DNA of 64,000 nucleotides from Verrucomicrobiota bacterium (GTDB lineage Bacteria; Verrucomicrobiota; Verrucomicrobiia; Limisphaerales; UBA9464), in the NCBI GenBank assembly GCA_947454705.1, contig CANGKZ010000020.1, positions 26,157-90,156 of the forward strand, given 5' to 3'. Shown here one piece after another: positions 61,245-64,000 of the stretch. The translations under genes and the position numbers were made by a program. How positions within the stretch are numbered: the stretch's first letter is position 1; the number at the start of each line of letters is the position of its first letter. Below the pieces are notes generated by a model. It did not search any database. It worked only from the letters and a program-made list of their open reading frames with translations, and was not told the origin of the DNA.

Positions 61245-62701
61245 CCTCACGCAAAGCCATACTCGCGTTGGTGCTGGTCGTCTCGCTGGTGGCCGGCTCC
61301 TGGATGCAATCACGCCTCAACCGCGATCGCGAATCCCTCGGCCTCACCCGCACCACGATCATCAGCAACGCCCCTCCCGTGCTGGCGTTCACCACGGTGG
61401 CCCTGGGCGGATTCCGCGGCATCATCGCCAACATGCTCTGGATCCGGACCACCGAGCTCCAGGAGGACGGCAAATACTTCGAGGCGGTGCAGCTCGCCGA
61501 TTGGATCAGCAAGCTCCAGCCGCACTTCACCCAGGTCTGGATCAACCAGGCCTGGAACATGGCCTACAACATCTCGGTCAAGTTCCCCAACCCCGAGGAC
61601 CGCTGGCTCTGGGTGCAGCGCGGCATCGAACTTCTGCGCGACCAGGGCCTTCAGTACAATCCCAACCAGGCGCTCATGTACCGGGAGCTCGCGTGGTTCT
61701 TCCAACACAAGATGGGCGCGAACCTCGACGACGCCCACTGGCTCTACAAAACCGAATGGGCCAAGACCATGGAGTCGCTCATCCCGGGCGGGCGTCCGAA
61801 CTACGACGACCTGCTGCATCCCAAGACGCTGGAAGCCTCCAACCGTGTGGCCGTGCTGACCGAACGGTACAAGATGCTTCCCTCGATGATGAAGCGGGTG
61901 GACGAGACCTACGGCCCGCTCGAATGGCGCCTGCCGGAAACCCACGCGATCTACTGGGCCATGGTCGGCATCGATAATTCGCCCGACCAGGACAAGCTCC
62001 CGCTCCGCCGCACCATCTACCAGCCGATGCTCACCTCGCTGCAACGCGGGCGCATCGTCACCAATCGCTTCGCCAAGCGCATCGAAGTCGTCGCCAACCT
62101 CGACATGGTGCCCAATGCCTCGCGCTCCTATGAAGACGCGATGAAGGCCGATCCGGCCAACGCCGACCACATCGCCACCGGCCACCGCAACTTCCTCAAG
62201 GACGCCATCTATTTCCTCTGGGCCAACAACCGCCCCGCCGAAGCGCGAAAATGGTTCGAGAAGTTCAAACAACTCTACGGCCTCGGCCCGCAATCCGGCA
62301 TCGCAGAGGGCACCACGATGGAGGACTTCGCCATCAGCAAGGTGACCGAGGACATCAACGAGACCTCGCGCGACCGCGTCACGGCGATGCTCTACGGCTT
62401 CATCGGACAGTCCTACCTCAACCTCGCCATGGACGAAGAGGATCAGGCCATCGGACTCGAACGCATGGCGGCGCGGATCCACCAGAACTACCGCACGCGC
62501 ACCACGCATCCCGCGTCGGTGGTTCGTGTGGAAATTCCGGACCTCGACGTGATCAAGCAGAACGTCCTGCGTGACATGCTGATGCCCTCGACCAACGCGA
62601 ACCCCGAGTTCCAAGCGGTCCTTCGCACCAAGCTCAAGCTTCCGCCCGGCTTCGCCCTCCCACCGGCCACCAACGCCCCGGCTTCCGATCCCAAGCCCTG
62701 A
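61241..62701 (+). CDS. membrane-anchored helical-repeat protein of unknown function
   Basis: The ATG at 61241 gives 486 residues and overlaps the permease stop by four bases. An N-terminal anchor (ILALVLVVSLVAGSW) is followed by alpha-helical, TPR-like segments (for example GGFRGIIANMLWIRTTELQEDG, WISKLQPHFTQVWINQAWNM, GQSYLNLAMDEEDQAIGLER). GFRG...LWIR and LQPHF resemble a family found beside ABC exporters in many bacteria, but I do not know a function. Translational coupling to the permease suggests it is a periplasmic accessory of that exporter. Confidence 0.7.
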   Translation: MTSRKAILALVLVVSLVAGSWMQSRLNRDRESLGLTRTTIISNAPPVLAFTTVALGGFRGIIANMLWIRTTELQEDGKYFEAVQLADWISKLQPHFTQVWINQAWNMAYNISVKFPNPEDRWLWVQRGIELLRDQGLQYNPNQALMYRELAWFFQHKMGANLDDAHWLYKTEWAKTMESLIPGGRPNYDDLLHPKTLEASNRVAVLTERYKMLPSMMKRVDETYGPLEWRLPETHAIYWAMVGIDNSPDQDKLPLRRTIYQPMLTSLQRGRIVTNRFAKRIEVVANLDMVPNASRSYEDAMKADPANADHIATGHRNFLKDAIYFLWANNRPAEARKWFEKFKQLYGLGPQSGIAEGTTMEDFAISKVTEDINETSRDRVTAMLYGFIGQSYLNLAMDEEDQAIGLERMAARIHQNYRTRTTHPASVVRVEIPDLDVIKQNVLRDMLMPSTNANPEFQAVLRTKLKLPPGFALPPATNAPASDPKP

Positions 62702-62861
62702 TTTTCGGGCGGATTTCCTCGGTTTTTCGGCCTTTTTTGAGGATTGAACCGCCCGCTCCGGGCCTGGTTCACGGATGAGCTCTCCGTGAAAATCCGTGCA
62801 ATCCGTGTCTCCCCCCGCGCCCGAACGTTGACGGTTGGGTCGCTTTCCATAGCCTGACGGA
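62702..62861. other. intergenic region with CCGTG repeat units
   Basis: The region holds a nested hairpin with outer arms CGGGCGG (62706-62712) and CCGCCCG (62749-62755), a T run at 62733-62738, and then a perfect TTCACGGA/TCCGTGAA hairpin (62768-62775 and 62783-62790). Two further 9-base units with AATCCGTG follow (62791-62808), related to the decamer repeats elsewhere. Confidence 0.5.
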
Positions 62862-63818
62862 ATGCTGTCACGGTTTCGCAACTCGCTCCGCATTGGCGGA
62901 TGCTGCCTCGCCCTGGTCCTGGGGTCGGGGTGCGACCTGTTGCGGCGCGGCGAAACCGACGAACGCCGCGAGGCCAACTTCCAGGCCGGATACAACCAGG
63001 CGCTCCAGGGACTGAACGACGACGCCATCCGGAGCTATCAACGCGCGCTCGATTCCAATCCCCGCAGCGCCCTGGCGCACCGGGAACTCGGCTTCCTGCT
63101 CCGCGACAAGAAGCACGACTACGTCACCGCCGTTTATCATCTCCGTCGCTGTCAGGAGATTCTCGCGAGCCGCAACGATCGCGACGCCAAGGACCCCACG
63201 ATCGACGACGCCATCCGCCAGGCGCAGCTCCAGCTCGCCATCGAGTTCTCCAGTCAGATCGGCCAGCAGCAGACCCAATCCCGCACCGACGAACTCAAGC
63301 GCCGCAACGCCGAGCTCGAAGCCACGGTGCAGCGCCTGACCCAGCAGCTCGCCGCCAACGCGTCCGCGCAGGCCGCCTTTGCCAATTCCCCGGGCATCCT
63401 GAAGCCCCTGCCCACCAATACGGCGGTGCAGCCCTCCGCTCCCATTCAAAACCTGGCTTCCAATCCCGGCGCGAATTCGAATTCGAATCCAGGTTCAAAC
63501 CCGGGCGAATCGGCCAAGCAACCAATCCGTTCCGCTCCGCTGCAACTCGGAGGCAGCTCCACGAGTGCCAAGGGCCAGACCGGTGCAAGCTCCGGCAAAC
63601 ACGGAACCACGGCCGCGCCGTCGGGCGGGTCCACCGGCACTTCTTCCACCGCGTCCAAGGGCCCCAAGACTCACACCATTCGTTCCGGTGAGACTCCCGC
63701 GTCGATTGCCCGCGCTCACGGCATCACGCCGCAACAGCTCATGTCCGCCAACCGCGGCCTCGACGCCAAACGCCTCCGCGTGGGGCAAACGCTGAACCTC
63801 CCGGACAACGCGAAGTGA
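62862..63818 (+). CDS. lipoprotein with TPR, coiled coil and C-terminal LysM domain
   Basis: The 318-residue protein has a lipoprotein signal ending LGSGC (C24). Residues about 40-80 carry a TPR-like motif (FQAGYNQALQGLNDDAIRSYQRAL), about 135-165 a coiled coil (SRTDELKRRNAELEATVQRL), then a long Ser/Gly/Pro/Asn-rich linker (about 175-260) with a hexamer DNA tract at 63473-63490. A LysM domain closes it (about 265-314, HTIRSGETPASIARAHGITP). LysM binds peptidoglycan. It ends the co-directional block and may tether the ABC system to the cell wall. Confidence 0.82.
   Translation: MLSRFRNSLRIGGCCLALVLGSGCDLLRRGETDERREANFQAGYNQALQGLNDDAIRSYQRALDSNPRSALAHRELGFLLRDKKHDYVTAVYHLRRCQEILASRNDRDAKDPTIDDAIRQAQLQLAIEFSSQIGQQQTQSRTDELKRRNAELEATVQRLTQQLAANASAQAAFANSPGILKPLPTNTAVQPSAPIQNLASNPGANSNSNPGSNPGESAKQPIRSAPLQLGGSSTSAKGQTGASSGKHGTTAAPSGGSTGTSSTASKGPKTHTIRSGETPASIARAHGITPQQLMSANRGLDAKRLRVGQTLNLPDNAK
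63473..63490. repeat. hexamer tract GAATTC x2 plus GAATCC
   Basis: Three consecutive hexamers (GAATTC, GAATTC, GAATCC) encode the Asn-Ser-Asn-Ser linker of the LysM lipoprotein, paralleling the tract in sua5. Confidence 0.5.
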
Positions 63819-64000
63819 GGGGCGCGAGCGCGCTGGTTGAAGGGTTGAAAACATTGGTGTCCGAAGCCGGTGACTAAAGGGAAGCGAGTAAAAGGCTGAG
63901 ACGGGGCACGGCGGCGGTTTCCGTGAGGTGTTCGCGGACTGCGTGCCTCAACCACCGAACGAACTTCACGGAGCGCTGGGTAGCCTTCCTGGTGTCGAGA
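63819..64000. other. non-coding right-edge region with paired inverted segments
   Basis: No gene is supported here. TCCGTGA (63920-63926) and TCACGGA (63966-63972) can pair, with GAGG/CCTC pairing possible inside. It may be the beginning of an RNA or repeat element that continues past the window. Confidence 0.3.

Noticed and set aside
1..64000. CRISPR arrays, insertion sequences, integrases, rRNA or tRNA genes
   Set aside because: No regularly spaced direct repeats with unique spacers, no transposase or integrase motifs and no rRNA or complete tRNA folds were seen.

Overview
The window is about 64 kb of GC-rich bacterial chromosome, densely packed, with no rRNA, tRNA, CRISPR array or recognisable transposase. 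Gene content points to the PVC superphylum, most likely Verrucomicrobiota. The main clues are a 1703-residue secreted protein combining ThuA, a PVC-type propeller, HEAT repeats and cytochrome c; a run of three SPFH (HflK/HflC-like) genes followed by a P1B metal ATPase; and many GTG starts with weak Shine-Dalgarno sites. The taxonomic call is inference from gene families; no rRNA is present to confirm it.

Layout. 1-13.6 kb holds housekeeping and information genes: a SWIM/SNF2 helicase cut by the left edge, Sua5, TrpD overlapping a membrane spermidine-synthase-like protein, an HD hydrolase with its own terminator, a UvrD-type helicase, a tRNA-dihydrouridine synthase, an Lrp-type regulator and a STAS protein. 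13.7-29.0 kb is an exopolysaccharide locus: an FkbM methyltransferase, five GT4-type glycosyltransferases (two of them an inverted paralogous pair), an O-antigen-ligase/polymerase-like protein, a tail-anchored FHA protein, a short OPX lipoprotein, a Wzz/BY-kinase, an outer-membrane barrel and an MsbA-like ABC exporter. 29.1-37.2 kb holds mutL, gatB, a class II aldolase homologue lacking metal-site histidines, NUDIX, Dabb, a BtuF-like protein and a serine hydrolase. 37.4-42.5 kb is the giant double-ThuA cytochrome protein. 42.6-51.3 kb is mixed: thioesterase, DUF481 barrel, GT39-like membrane protein, a PAS kinase with an NtrC-type regulator, a DUF985 cupin, a Gfo/Idh oxidoreductase and a DUF1801 protein.

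51.4-63.8 kb is a co-directional block starting at a good sigma70-like promoter: ABC-2 permease, three SPFH proteins, P1B ATPase, ABC ATPase, ABC-2 permease, a membrane-anchored helical-repeat protein and a TPR/LysM lipoprotein. It reads as a membrane-microdomain and envelope transport cassette and is the best candidate here for a poorly described system.

The intergenic DNA is not featureless. A decamer-periodic repeat related to CATCTGTGTC occurs at three places, including a near-perfect inverted pair. Related 8-9 bp tandem units occur at two other sites. Hexamer GAATTC/GGAATT tracts encode Asn-Ser linkers in two unrelated genes. No gene-free stretch exceeds 300 bases.
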